From Streptomyces sp. R21 (GTDB lineage Bacteria; Actinomycetota; Actinomycetes; Streptomycetales; Streptomycetaceae): DNA of 64,000 nucleotides. Position numbers and translations under genes: made by a program. The DNA is taken from positions 7,667,001 to 7,731,000 of the forward strand of contig NZ_CP163435.1 in the NCBI RefSeq assembly GCF_041051975.1, given 5' to 3'. A model generated the notes under the pieces. The model saw only the letters and a program-made list of their open reading frames with translations. It ran no database searches and was not told the DNA's origin. Of this stretch, positions 1 through 8,229 are shown piece after piece. Position 1 is the stretch's first letter; each line of letters opens with the position of its first letter.

Positions 1-972
1 CGGAATCCCAAGGTCGGGCGCGGGCCGCTCGCGCAGCGACAGCAGCACCCGCAGCACCCCGATCCACACCAGGCACGAGCCGAGCATGTGGACGGCGACC
101 AGGGCCTCCGGGAGGTCCGTGAAGTACTGGACGTAGCCGATGACGCCCTGGCCGAGGAGGATCAGGAACAGCTCGCGGGTGCGGTGCAGCGGGCCCATCG
201 GGGCGTCGACCGCCTTGAGGACGAACCACAGCGCGAAGGTCAGCGTCACCACGATCCAGGCCAGCACCGCGTGCAGCTTGCTGATGGTCTCCCAGTCCAG
301 CGGGATGCGCTTGACCTCGCTGGAGTCACCCGCGTGAGGCCCGGCACCGGTCACGACCGTGCCCACCCCGATCAGCAGCACGGCCGCGGCGGCCAGGCAC
401 CACACCAGCTGCTGCACGGCCTTGCCGACCAGCGGGCGCGGCGCGGCGTCGCCCTCGCGGGTGCGCTGCCACATCACCGCGGCGACCGCGATCAGGGCGG
501 TCGAGAGCAGGAAGTGCGCCGCGACGGTGTACGGGTTCAGGCCGACGAGGACGACGATCCCGCCGAGGACCGCGTTGCTCATGACGATCCAGAACTGCGC
601 CCAGCCCAGCCGGGTGAGGGACCGTCGCCACGGCTTCTCCGACCGCGCCGCGATGATCGCCCAGCCGACCGCCGCACACAGCACGTACGTCAGCATGCGG
701 TTGCTGAACTCGATGATGCCGTGGAAGCCCATCGCACTGGTCGTGGTGAGCGAGTCGTCGGTGCACTTGGGCCAGGTCGGGCAGCCGAGGCCCGAGCCCG
801 TCAGCCGAACGGCACCGCCGGTGACCACGATGACCACCGCCATGACGAGCGCGGCGAGAGCCGCCCGCTGAACCGTCCGGGAGGACGGGGTCCAGCGTTC
901 GGCGATGAAGGAGAGCGGGTTGCGCGCGGCCTGGACGGCGTCGGCGGGGGTCACGTTCGGCACGGTCCCCAT
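1..972 (-). CDS. ctaA: Heme A synthase (CtaA/COX15), C-terminal end outside window
   Basis: Membrane enzyme that oxidises the methyl group of heme O to make heme A for aa3-type cytochrome oxidase. The first 324 codons are visible and the gene runs off the left edge. A cytoplasmic N-terminus of about 35 residues is followed by repeated hydrophobic helices. The first loop carries the Cys pair of the CtaA family (C64 and C70, in GCPTWPKC), followed by HGIIEFSNR with the putative heme ligand H84 and E88. Later helices contain further His (HFLLS, KLHAVLA). The ATG was chosen because hydrophobic coding begins soon after; a GTG four codons in is possible. It is transcribed in the same direction as the ABC genes upstream, with 42 bases between. 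Confidence 0.93.
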   Translation of the reverse strand, partial: MGTVPNVTPADAVQAARNPLSFIAERWTPSSRTVQRAALAALVMAVVIVVTGGAVRLTGSGLGCPTWPKCTDDSLTTTSAMGFHGIIEFSNRMLTYVLCAAVGWAIIAARSEKPWRRSLTRLGWAQFWIVMSNAVLGGIVVLVGLNPYTVAAHFLLSTALIAVAAVMWQRTREGDAAPRPLVGKAVQQLVWCLAAAAVLLIGVGTVVTGAGPHAGDSSEVKRIPLDWETISKLHAVLAWIVVTLTFALWFVLKAVDAPMGPLHRTRELFLILLGQGVIGYVQYFTDLPEALVAVHMLGSCLVWIGVLRVLLSLRERPAPDLGIP

Positions 973-1014
973 CGTAGGGGGCCGCTTGTGCACGCCTTCA
1001 CGAGGGCCCCATAC

Positions 1015-1785
1015 CTACTCCCAGCGGAAGAATTTCCCCGCCGCCGCCAGCCCCACGACCGCCCAGACGGCCAGGATCCCGAGGTCGCCCCACGGCATCC
1101 CGGCACCGTGCTGGAGCACGTCCCGCAGGCCGTCCGACAGGGCCGAGATCGGCAGCAGGCCCAGCACGTCCTGGGCGCCGGAGGGGAACTTGTCCAGCGG
1201 GACGATCACCCCGCCGCCCACCAGGAGCAGCAGGAAGACCAGGTTGGCCGCGGCCAGTGTCGCCTCCGCCTTCAGCGTGCCGGCCATCAGCAGACCGAGC
1301 CCGGAGAAGGCGGCGGTGCCGAGGACCAGCAGCAGGAGTACGGCGAGGGGGTTGCCGTGCGGCGACCAGCCGAGCGCAAAGGCGATCGCCGTCAGCAGGA
1401 TCACCTGGAGGACCTCCGTGACCAGCACGGACACGGTCTTCGCGGCCATCAGACCCCAGCGCGGCAGCGGGGAGGAGGCGAGCCGCTTCAGGACGCCGTA
1501 GCGGCGCTCGAAGCCGGTCGCGATGGCCTGGCCGGTGAACGCCGTCGACATCACGGCGAGCGCGAGGATACCGGGGGTCAGGAAGTCGACCGCCTCGCCC
1601 TTGCCCGTGTCGACGATGTCGACCGAGCTGAACAGCACAAGGAGCAGCGTCGGGATGACCACCGTCAGGAGCAGCTGCTCGCCGTTGCGCAGCAGCATCT
1701 TCGTCTCCAGCGCGGCCTGGGCGCCGATCATGCGCCCGAGCGGCGCCGCCCCCGGCTTCGGGGTGTACGTGCCGGTGGTGGTCAC
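1015..1785 (-). CDS. ABC-2 type exporter permease
   Basis: 256-residue membrane subunit of an ABC-2 exporter. About 45 polar residues are followed by six hydrophobic segments, with the typical ABC-2 features of a large loop after helix 1 and an FERRYGVLKRL segment before helix 3. The GTG start overlaps the TGA of the upstream ATPase gene (GTGA), so the two are translationally coupled and form one transporter. Such DrrA/DrrB-like pairs export lipids, drugs or unknown molecules; the substrate cannot be read here. The position next to ctaA suggests, but does not show, a link to respiration. Confidence 0.9.
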   Translation of the reverse strand: MTTTGTYTPKPGAAPLGRMIGAQAALETKMLLRNGEQLLLTVVIPTLLLVLFSSVDIVDTGKGEAVDFLTPGILALAVMSTAFTGQAIATGFERRYGVLKRLASSPLPRWGLMAAKTVSVLVTEVLQVILLTAIAFALGWSPHGNPLAVLLLLVLGTAAFSGLGLLMAGTLKAEATLAAANLVFLLLLVGGGVIVPLDKFPSGAQDVLGLLPISALSDGLRDVLQHGAGMPWGDLGILAVWAVVGLAAAGKFFRWE

Positions 1786-2705
1786 GAACGCAGCTCCTTG
1801 CCCGTGAGTTCCAGGAAGACGTCTTCGAGGGTGTGGCGTTCGACGGAGATCTTCTCCGGCATCACGCCGTGCTGGGCGCACCAGGACGTCACCGTCGCCA
1901 GCAGCTGCGGATCGACCTTGCCGCCGACCCGGTAGGAGCCCGGCGTCAGCTCCGCCGCCGTGGAGTCCGCGGGCAGCGCCTTCAGGAGCGAGCCCACGTC
2001 GAGGCCCGGGCGCCCGCTGAACCGCAGGGTGTTCTCGGCGCCGCCGCGGCACAGCTCCTCGGGCGAGCCGTGCGCGATGACCTGGCCGGCGTCGATGATC
2101 GCCACGTCGTCGGCGAGCTGCTCGGCCTCGTCCATGTAGTGCGTGGTGAGGATGACGGAGACGCCGTCGGAGCGCAGATCGCGGACGAGGTCCCAGGTCG
2201 CGTGCCGTGCCTGCGGGTCGAGGCCCGCGGTGGGCTCGTCGAGGAAGACCAGTTCGGGGCGGCCGACCACGGCCATCGCGAGGGCGAGCCGCTGCTGCTG
2301 GCCGCCGGACAGTCGCCGGTAGGTCGTGCGGCCGCAGCTCTCCAGCCCCAGCCGCTCGATCAGCGCGTCCACGTCCAGGGGGTGCGCGTGCAGCTTGGCC
2401 ACATGGCGCAGCATCTCGTCGGCCCGCGCGCCCGAGTAGACGCCGCCGGACTGGAGCATCACGCCGATCCGGGGCCGCAGTGCGGCGGCCTCGCGGACCG
2501 GGTCGAGGCCCAGGACGCGCACCGTGCCGGAGTCCGGTTTCCGGTAGCCCTCGCAGGTCTCGACCGTGGTCGTCTTGCCCGCTCCGTTGGGTCCGAGTAC
2601 GGCGGTGATGCCCGCCGTGGCCACCAGGTCGAGGCCGTCCACCGCGGTCTTCGTGCCGTACCGCTTCACCAGGGCCTGGACCTGGACCACGGGGTCGCTT
2701 CGCAT
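1782..2705 (-). CDS. ABC transporter ATP-binding protein (ABC-2 exporter)
   Basis: 307-residue ATPase with Walker A GPNGAGKTT (residues 38-46), signature LSGGQQQR (132-139), Walker B LVFLDE (152-157) and a switch His in TTHYMDE. The C-terminal 90 residues after the ATPase domain are typical of DrrA-like exporters. The ATG used is the first one that keeps the full domain; upstream in-frame codons run back into the acetyltransferase gene and are unlikely to be translated. It overlaps the permease by four bases and lies 11 bases after the preceding gene, so the three genes may form one transcript. Confidence 0.93.
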   Translation of the reverse strand: MRSDPVVQVQALVKRYGTKTAVDGLDLVATAGITAVLGPNGAGKTTTVETCEGYRKPDSGTVRVLGLDPVREAAALRPRIGVMLQSGGVYSGARADEMLRHVAKLHAHPLDVDALIERLGLESCGRTTYRRLSGGQQQRLALAMAVVGRPELVFLDEPTAGLDPQARHATWDLVRDLRSDGVSVILTTHYMDEAEQLADDVAIIDAGQVIAHGSPEELCRGGAENTLRFSGRPGLDVGSLLKALPADSTAAELTPGSYRVGGKVDPQLLATVTSWCAQHGVMPEKISVERHTLEDVFLELTGKELRS

Positions 2706-2716
2706 GAACGCCAAGT

Positions 2717-3550
2717 CTAAGGACGTCGCCGGGTGGTCCGGTCGCCGGGGGCCTCGGCCCAGTCCTCGCGCGGACGGTGCAGCGCCAGCCACCGTTCGGC
2801 GTAGGCCACCGCGTCGGCCACGGGGAACAGCCGCGCATCGGCGGCGCCCACCCGGCCCCGTACGACCGGACGGTCCCGCTCGAAGTCGTGCCCCAGCTCG
2901 TCGAAGCGGTCCGAGCTGATCGACACCTCGGTGACCACCTCCCAGCCGTCCGGGCCCGGACGGCCCACCTCGACCAGCGGCGACGGAATGCGGTACTCGG
3001 CCAGATGGAAGCTCGTGCACGCGTCGTATCCCGCGCCGAGCAGCAGCACCCGGGCGCCCAGCTCCTCGAGGCGGGCCAGCGGGCTGCGCTCGCCGAGCCG
3101 GCAGTCCGGCGCGTGCCCGTCGACGACGGCCGACGCGCGCGGGCCGAGCGCCGCGAACGAGGTCTGCGGGTGCGCGCTGCGCAGGGCGCCCGGCCAGGTG
3201 CGCACGGTCTCCGGGAGCACGCCCACCCCGCGCGACGGGGTGATCAGGGGGTCGTACGACGGCATCGAGGCGCGAATGCCGGCCCACCAGTGCTCGGGCA
3301 CCGGCGGATTGCCCCACAGGGCCGGGTCCGAGAGGTCGCCGGTCTGGGTGGGGACCACCAGAGTGCCGCCCGGGCCGAGAGCGTCCAGGAGTCCCTGGAC
3401 GACGGCCACCGCGGCGCCGGGGACCCAGCCGAGGGAGCTGAGCGAGGAGTGCACGAGCAGCGTCTCGCCGGGTCGTACGCCCAGCTCGCGCAGCTGCCGC
3501 GCGAGGGTGCTCCGGGTGACGAGTGGGCCGGTCGGAGGGGGTGTGGGCAT
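2717..3550 (-). CDS. Aminoglycoside N(3)-acetyltransferase family protein
   Basis: 277-residue AAC(3)-fold protein. Family landmarks are HSSLSSLGWV near residue 34, a glycine-rich GPGGTLVVPT strand near 60-68, and FHLAEYR with H182 and E185, matching the catalytic His/Glu of antibiotic acetyltransferases. Members use acetyl-CoA to acetylate the 3-amino group of 2-deoxystreptamine antibiotics. Chromosomal Streptomyces homologues may instead act on other amines, so resistance is not proven. The gene is divergent from sufR and shares the 170-base control region. It could head the short operon with the ABC exporter genes downstream. Confidence 0.85.
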   Translation of the reverse strand: MPTPPPTGPLVTRSTLARQLRELGVRPGETLLVHSSLSSLGWVPGAAVAVVQGLLDALGPGGTLVVPTQTGDLSDPALWGNPPVPEHWWAGIRASMPSYDPLITPSRGVGVLPETVRTWPGALRSAHPQTSFAALGPRASAVVDGHAPDCRLGERSPLARLEELGARVLLLGAGYDACTSFHLAEYRIPSPLVEVGRPGPDGWEVVTEVSISSDRFDELGHDFERDRPVVRGRVGAADARLFPVADAVAYAERWLALHRPREDWAEAPGDRTTRRRP

Positions 3551-3636
3551 GGTCCGGGAGTCTGCTGGACGGGGGCGGGCGGCGCCACCGGATTATTGGA
3601 CGCGCTGATCGATCAAAGATCATTCCCGCAGGTCAC

Positions 3637-3652
3637 CTTAGGTATACCTAAG
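3637..3652. promoter_or_regulatory. 16-bp perfect palindrome, candidate SufR operator
   Basis: CTTAGGTATACCTAAG is a perfect palindrome 71 bases before the chosen sufR start. With a one-base bulge the symmetry extends to TCAC...GTGA. SufR homologues repress their own operon through palindromes at the promoter, so this is the obvious site. The outer half sites TTAGGT/ACCTAA also resemble those of the longer Streptomyces iron box (DmdR/IdeR type), but the centre is five bases shorter. A 10-bp palindrome TGATCGATCA lies 22 bases upstream. Confidence 0.6.
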
Positions 3653-3723
3653 TGATGCAGCGCACCGTAAGCCTCTCCCGGTGCGGGTTGTCAGGCTCTG
3701 AGGAATTACGCAACAATGGCGTT

Positions 3724-4467
3724 GTGAAAAACGTCGGCGAGGCTCGGGAGACCCCCACGGGGGCCCCTCAGGAAGAGCTCGCGACCGGGGAGCGGAGCAC
3801 CCGCAACCGGGTCGCGCGATCCATCCTGGACCACGGCCCCTCGACCGTCGCCGATCTCGCCGGGCGCCTCGGCCTCACGCAGGCCGCCGTCCGCCGGCAT
3901 CTCGACGCGCTGGTGGCCGACGACGTCGTGGAAGCACGCGAGCAGCGGGTCTACGGCGCGCGTACCCGCGGGCGTCCCGCCAAGGTGTTCGCCCTGACCG
4001 ACTGCGGTCGCGACGCCTTCGACCAGTCGTACGACAAGCTCGCCGCGGACGCACTCCGCTGGATCGCGGAGCGCGAGGGCGGGCAGGAAGCCGTCGTCGC
4101 CTTCGCCCGCGCCAGGATCGCCGCCCAGGCCGGCGCCTACCGCGAGGCGGTGGAGGCCGCGGCCCCCGAAGAGCGGGCCGAAGCGCTGGCCAAGGCCTTG
4201 AGCGCGGACGGGTACGCTGCTACGGCGAAGAACGCGCCCCTTCCGCAGAAGGGCGAGCAGCTCTGCCAGCACCACTGTCCGGTCGCCCACGTGGCCGAGC
4301 AGTTCCCGCAGCTGTGCGAGGCGGAGACCGAGATCTTCTCCCAGCTGCTCGGCACGCACGTCCAGCGGCTGGCCACCATCGCCCACGGCGATGGCGTATG
4401 CACCACGTTTATCCCCAAGACCGCACATAACGCATCTGCAAGCACCGCCGGGAGGAACCCCGCATGA
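3724..4467 (+). CDS. sufR: Fe-S cluster-sensing transcriptional repressor SufR
   Basis: 247-residue winged-helix regulator. The HTH (about 40-65, STVADLAGRLGLTQAAVRRHL) is followed by a C-terminal Cys set in LCQHHCPV (C181, C185), C198 and C226, the arrangement that holds the Fe-S cluster in SufR. By analogy with actinobacterial SufR it represses the suf operon when holding a cluster and releases it when clusters are short or oxidised. The GTG start lies 19 bases after a GAGGA motif; upstream in-frame GTG/ATG codons fall on or next to the palindrome at 3637-3652 and lack a ribosome site. Its stop overlaps the sufB start (ATGA). Confidence 0.92.
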   Translation: MKNVGEARETPTGAPQEELATGERSTRNRVARSILDHGPSTVADLAGRLGLTQAAVRRHLDALVADDVVEAREQRVYGARTRGRPAKVFALTDCGRDAFDQSYDKLAADALRWIAEREGGQEAVVAFARARIAAQAGAYREAVEAAAPEERAEALAKALSADGYAATAKNAPLPQKGEQLCQHHCPVAHVAEQFPQLCEAETEIFSQLLGTHVQRLATIAHGDGVCTTFIPKTAHNASASTAGRNPA

Positions 4468-5888
4468 CGCTCCCCATCGAGGAGACTGCCCACCCTGAGC
4501 TCGAGGGTCTGGGCACGTACGAATACGGCTGGGCCGACTCCGACGTGGCCGGTGCCTCTGCCAAGCGCGGCATCAACGAGGACGTCGTCCGGGACATCTC
4601 CGGGAAGAAGAACGAGCCGGAGTGGATGACCAAGCTCCGTCTCAAGGGCCTGCGCCTCTTCGAGAAGAAGCCCATGCCGAACTGGGGCTCGGACCTGTCG
4701 GGCATCGACTTCGACAACATCAAGTACTTCGTGCGCTCCACGGAGAAGCAGGCGGAGTCCTGGGAGGACCTGCCCGAGGACATCAAGAACACGTACGACA
4801 AGCTCGGCATCCCCGAGGCGGAGAAGCAGCGCCTCGTCGCGGGCGTCGCGGCCCAGTACGAGTCCGAGGTCGTCTACCACCAGATCCGCGAGGACCTGGA
4901 GGAGCAGGGTGTCATCTTCCTGGACACCGACACCGCCCTGAAGGAGCACCCCGAGCTCTTCAAGGAGTACTTCGGCACGGTCATCCCGGTCGGCGACAAC
5001 AAGTTCGCGTCGCTGAACACCGCGGTGTGGTCCGGCGGCTCCTTCATCTACGTGCCGAAGGGCGTGCACGTCGAGATCCCGCTCCAGGCCTACTTCCGTA
5101 TCAACACGGAGAACATGGGCCAGTTCGAGCGGACGCTGATCATCGTCGACGAGGACGCCTACGTCCACTACGTCGAGGGTTGTACGGCGCCGATCTACAA
5201 GTCGGACTCCCTGCACTCCGCGGTCGTCGAGATCATCGTGAAGAAGGGCGCCCGCTGCCGTTACACGACCATCCAGAACTGGTCGAACAACGTCTACAAC
5301 CTGGTCACCAAGCGCGCCGTGGCGTACGAGGGCGCGACCATGGAGTGGATCGACGGCAACATCGGCTCCAAGGTCACCATGAAGTACCCGGCCGTCTACC
5401 TGATGGGCGAGCACGCCAAGGGCGAGACCCTCTCCATCGCCTTCGCGGGCGAGGGCCAGCACCAGGACGCCGGCTCCAAGATGGTCCACATGGCGCCGAA
5501 CACCTCCTCCAACATCGTGTCGAAGTCGGTGGCCCGTGGCGGCGGCCGTACCTCGTACCGCGGTCTGGTCGAGATCGGCGAGGGCGCCCACGGCTCCAAG
5601 TCGAACGTGCTGTGCGACGCGCTGCTCGTCGACACCATCTCCCGCTCCGACACGTACCCCTACGTGGACGTCCGCGAGGACGACGTGTCCATGGGCCACG
5701 AGGCGACCGTCTCCAAGGTCTCCGAGGACCAGCTCTTCTACCTGATGAGCCGCGGTCTCACGGAGTTCGAGGCGATGGCGATGATCGTGCGCGGCTTCGT
5801 CGAGCCGATCGCCAAGGAGCTGCCCATGGAGTACGCCCTCGAGCTCAACCGGCTGATCGAGCTCCAGATGGAAGGCGCGGTCGGCTAA
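4464..5888 (+). CDS. sufB: Fe-S cluster scaffold subunit SufB
   Basis: 474-residue SufB, full length for the family. With SufC and SufD it forms the cytosolic SufBC2D complex on which clusters are built from sulfide delivered by SufS/SufU. It carries the right-handed beta-helix core with SufB signatures near FIYVPKGVHVEIPLQAYFRIN, the GCTAP segment with the conserved Cys, and the C-terminal QLFYLMSRGLTEFEAMAMIVRGF helices shared with SufD. It is translationally coupled to sufR by a four-base overlap and is followed by 58 bases before sufD. Confidence 0.97.
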   Translation: MTLPIEETAHPELEGLGTYEYGWADSDVAGASAKRGINEDVVRDISGKKNEPEWMTKLRLKGLRLFEKKPMPNWGSDLSGIDFDNIKYFVRSTEKQAESWEDLPEDIKNTYDKLGIPEAEKQRLVAGVAAQYESEVVYHQIREDLEEQGVIFLDTDTALKEHPELFKEYFGTVIPVGDNKFASLNTAVWSGGSFIYVPKGVHVEIPLQAYFRINTENMGQFERTLIIVDEDAYVHYVEGCTAPIYKSDSLHSAVVEIIVKKGARCRYTTIQNWSNNVYNLVTKRAVAYEGATMEWIDGNIGSKVTMKYPAVYLMGEHAKGETLSIAFAGEGQHQDAGSKMVHMAPNTSSNIVSKSVARGGGRTSYRGLVEIGEGAHGSKSNVLCDALLVDTISRSDTYPYVDVREDDVSMGHEATVSKVSEDQLFYLMSRGLTEFEAMAMIVRGFVEPIAKELPMEYALELNRLIELQMEGAVG

Positions 5889-5946
5889 CCACCGACCCCC
5901 GTCCCCATCAAGCCACTCACGCAAGAAAGCGAGCAGACCGACAGCC

Positions 5947-7128
5947 ATGGCTGAGGCTCAGAACATCCCCGTGGGCTCCACCACCGCGGGCCAGATCGCG
6001 GTGGCCGCCGAGTCGACCGTCGCCACGCGCATGAGCGCGCCCCCGTCCTTCGACGTGCAGGACTTCCCGGTCCCGCACGGCCGCGAGGAGGAGTGGCGGT
6101 TCACGCCGCTGGAGCGGCTGCGCGGGCTGCACGACGGCACCGCGGTCGCCACCGGCGACGGCGTGAAGGTCGACATCGAGGCCCCCGAGGGCGTCATCGT
6201 CGAGACCGTCGGCCGCGACGACGCCCGGCTCGGCAAGGCCGGCACCCCGGTGGACCGCGTCGCCGCCCAGGCGTACTCCGCCTTCGAGAAGGCCGGCGTG
6301 GTCACCGTCCCCAAGGAGACGGTGCTCACCGAGCCGATCCGCATCGCGGTGCACGGCGAGGGTGGCGTGGCCTACGGCCACCAGGTCGTCGAGCTGGGAG
6401 CCTTCGCCGAGGCCGTCGTCGTCATCGACCACACCGGTGACGCCGTGCTCGCCGCCAACGTCGACTACATCCTGGGCGACGGCGCCAAGCTGACCGTCGT
6501 CTCCGTCCAGGACTGGGACGACAAGGCCGTGCACGTGGGCCAGCACAACGCGCTGATCGGCCGGGACGCCACCTTCAAGTCGTTCGTGGTCACCTTCGGC
6601 GGCGACCTCGTACGCCTGCACCCGCGCGTCGCCTACGCCGGCACCGGTGGCGAGGCCGAGCTCTTCGGCCTGTACTTCACGGACGCGGGCCAGCACCAGG
6701 AGCACCGCCTCCTGGTCGACCACAACACCCCGCACTGCAAGTCCAACGTCGCCTACAAGGGCGCGCTCCAGGGCGAGGGTGCCCACGCGGTGTGGATCGG
6801 CGACGTCCTCATCGAGGCCAAGGCCGAGGGCACCGACACATACGAGATGAACCGCAACCTGGTTCTGACCGACGGCGCCCGCGTCGACTCCGTGCCGAAC
6901 CTGGAGATCGAGACCGGCGAGATCGTCGGCGCCGGCCACGCCTCGGCGACCGGCCGCTTCGACGACGAGCAGCTCTTCTACCTGATGGCCCGCGGCATCC
7001 CCGCCGACGAGGCCCGCCGACTGGTGGTCCGCGGCTTCTTCGCCGAGCTGGTCCAGCAGATCGGCGTCGACGACATCGAAGAGCGCCTTCTCGTGAAGAT
7101 CGACGAGGAGCTGGAGGCGACGGTCTGA
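5947..7128 (+). CDS. sufD: Fe-S cluster assembly protein SufD
   Basis: 393-residue partner of SufB. An N-terminal helical part with EEEWRFTPLERL precedes a beta-helix core and the C-terminal QLFYLMARGIPADEARRLVVRGFF motif that parallels SufB. In the complex SufD pairs with SufB and each binds one SufC. The stop codon shares one base with the start of the ferredoxin gene (TGATG), so the two are coupled. Confidence 0.96.
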   Translation: MAEAQNIPVGSTTAGQIAVAAESTVATRMSAPPSFDVQDFPVPHGREEEWRFTPLERLRGLHDGTAVATGDGVKVDIEAPEGVIVETVGRDDARLGKAGTPVDRVAAQAYSAFEKAGVVTVPKETVLTEPIRIAVHGEGGVAYGHQVVELGAFAEAVVVIDHTGDAVLAANVDYILGDGAKLTVVSVQDWDDKAVHVGQHNALIGRDATFKSFVVTFGGDLVRLHPRVAYAGTGGEAELFGLYFTDAGQHQEHRLLVDHNTPHCKSNVAYKGALQGEGAHAVWIGDVLIEAKAEGTDTYEMNRNLVLTDGARVDSVPNLEIETGEIVGAGHASATGRFDDEQLFYLMARGIPADEARRLVVRGFFAELVQQIGVDDIEERLLVKIDEELEATV

Positions 7129-7457
7129 TGACTGCCCCTTCGACCTTCGTGCGCGCCTGCGGGCTGAGCGAGCTGGAGGAGAACACCCCGACGCGGGTGG
7201 AACTCGACGGCACGCCGGTCTCGGTCGTCAAGACCGAGGGGGAGGTGTTCGCGATCCACGACATCTGCTCGCACGCGAACGTCTCGCTCTCCGAGGGCGA
7301 GGTGGAGGACTGTCAGATCGAGTGCTGGCTGCACGGCTCCAGCTTCGACCTCCGCACCGGCAAGCCGTCCGGCCTTCCCGCGACGCGACCCGTCCCCGTA
7401 TACCCCGTAAAGATCGAAGGAGACGACGTGTTCGTCTCCCTCACCCAGGAGTCCTGA
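7128..7457 (+). CDS. Rieske-type [2Fe-2S] ferredoxin in the suf operon
   Basis: 109-residue soluble Rieske protein with C47-x-H49 and C66-x2-H69 cluster ligands (ICSHA and ECWLHG). This is the form found as the ferredoxin component of dioxygenases and in NirD-like proteins, without membrane anchor or export signal. It is coupled to sufD (TGATG) and lies seven bases before sufC, so it is an integral operon member. Members at this place are often annotated as dioxygenase ferredoxin subunits, but no oxygenase is nearby. Inference: it supplies electrons for cluster assembly or is a client of it. Confidence 0.93.
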   Translation: MTAPSTFVRACGLSELEENTPTRVELDGTPVSVVKTEGEVFAIHDICSHANVSLSEGEVEDCQIECWLHGSSFDLRTGKPSGLPATRPVPVYPVKIEGDDVFVSLTQES

Positions 7458-7464
7458 GGAACCC

Positions 7465-8229
7465 ATGGCAACGCTTGAAATCCACGACCTGCACGTCACC
7501 GTCGAGGCCGACAACGCCACGAAGGAGATCCTCAAGGGCGTCGACCTCACCGTGAAGCAGGGCGAGACGCACGCCATCATGGGCCCCAACGGCTCCGGCA
7601 AGTCGACGCTCGCCTACTCGCTCGCGGGTCACCCGAAGTACACGATCACCGGCGGCACCGTCACCCTCGACGGTGAGGACGTCCTGGAGATGTCCGTCGA
7701 CGAGCGCGCCCGCGCCGGCCTGTTCCTCGCGATGCAGTACCCGGTCGAGATCCCCGGTGTCTCCGTCTCCAACTTCCTGCGCACCTCGGCCACGGCCGTG
7801 CGCGGCGAGGCCCCCAAGCTGCGCACCTGGGTGAAGGAGGTCAAGGAGACCATGGAGCGCCTCTCCATGGACCCCGCCTTCGCCGAGCGCAACGTGAACG
7901 AGGGCTTCTCCGGCGGTGAGAAGAAGCGCCACGAGATCCTTCAGCTGGAGCTGCTCAAGCCGAAGATCGCGATCCTCGACGAGACCGACTCCGGCCTGGA
8001 CGTCGACGCCCTGCGCGTCGTCTCCGAGGGCGTCAACCGCGTCCGCGAGACCGGCGAGGTCGGCACCCTGCTGATCACGCACTACACGCGCATCCTGCGC
8101 TACATCAAGCCCGACTTCGTCCACGTCTTCTCCGCCGGCCGCATCGTCGAGTCCGGCGGAGCCGAGCTCGCCGACAAGCTGGAGAACGAGGGCTACGAGG
8201 CTTACACGAAGGGTGGCGTATCCGCGTGA
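7465..8229 (+). CDS. sufC: Fe-S assembly ATPase SufC
   Basis: 254-residue ABC-type ATPase that binds SufB and SufD and drives conformational change during cluster formation; it does not transport. Walker A is GPNGSGKST (40-48), the signature FSGGEKKR and Walker B IAILDETDSGLD. The SufC-specific ETDSGLD form after Walker B distinguishes it from transporters. A GAGGA ribosome site precedes the ATG. Its TGA overlaps the GTG start of sufS. Confidence 0.97.
   Translation: MATLEIHDLHVTVEADNATKEILKGVDLTVKQGETHAIMGPNGSGKSTLAYSLAGHPKYTITGGTVTLDGEDVLEMSVDERARAGLFLAMQYPVEIPGVSVSNFLRTSATAVRGEAPKLRTWVKEVKETMERLSMDPAFAERNVNEGFSGGEKKRHEILQLELLKPKIAILDETDSGLDVDALRVVSEGVNRVRETGEVGTLLITHYTRILRYIKPDFVHVFSAGRIVESGGAELADKLENEGYEAYTKGGVSA

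Noticed and set aside
2717..3550. Proven antibiotic-resistance gene
   Set aside because: The AAC(3) fold and His/Glu are present, but many chromosomal homologues have no shown resistance role; no claim beyond family is made.
3637..3655. Canonical 19-bp iron box
   Set aside because: Ends agree, but the centre is five bases too short, so it is listed only as a candidate SufR site.
3652..3726. Longer SufR with a start at 3652 or 3655
   Set aside because: These codons lie on or directly after the palindrome and have no ribosome-binding site; the extra residues show no family features.
4137..5948. Long open frame on the minus strand opposite sufB
   Set aside because: It is the antisense shadow caused by high G+C; SufB on the plus strand is certain.
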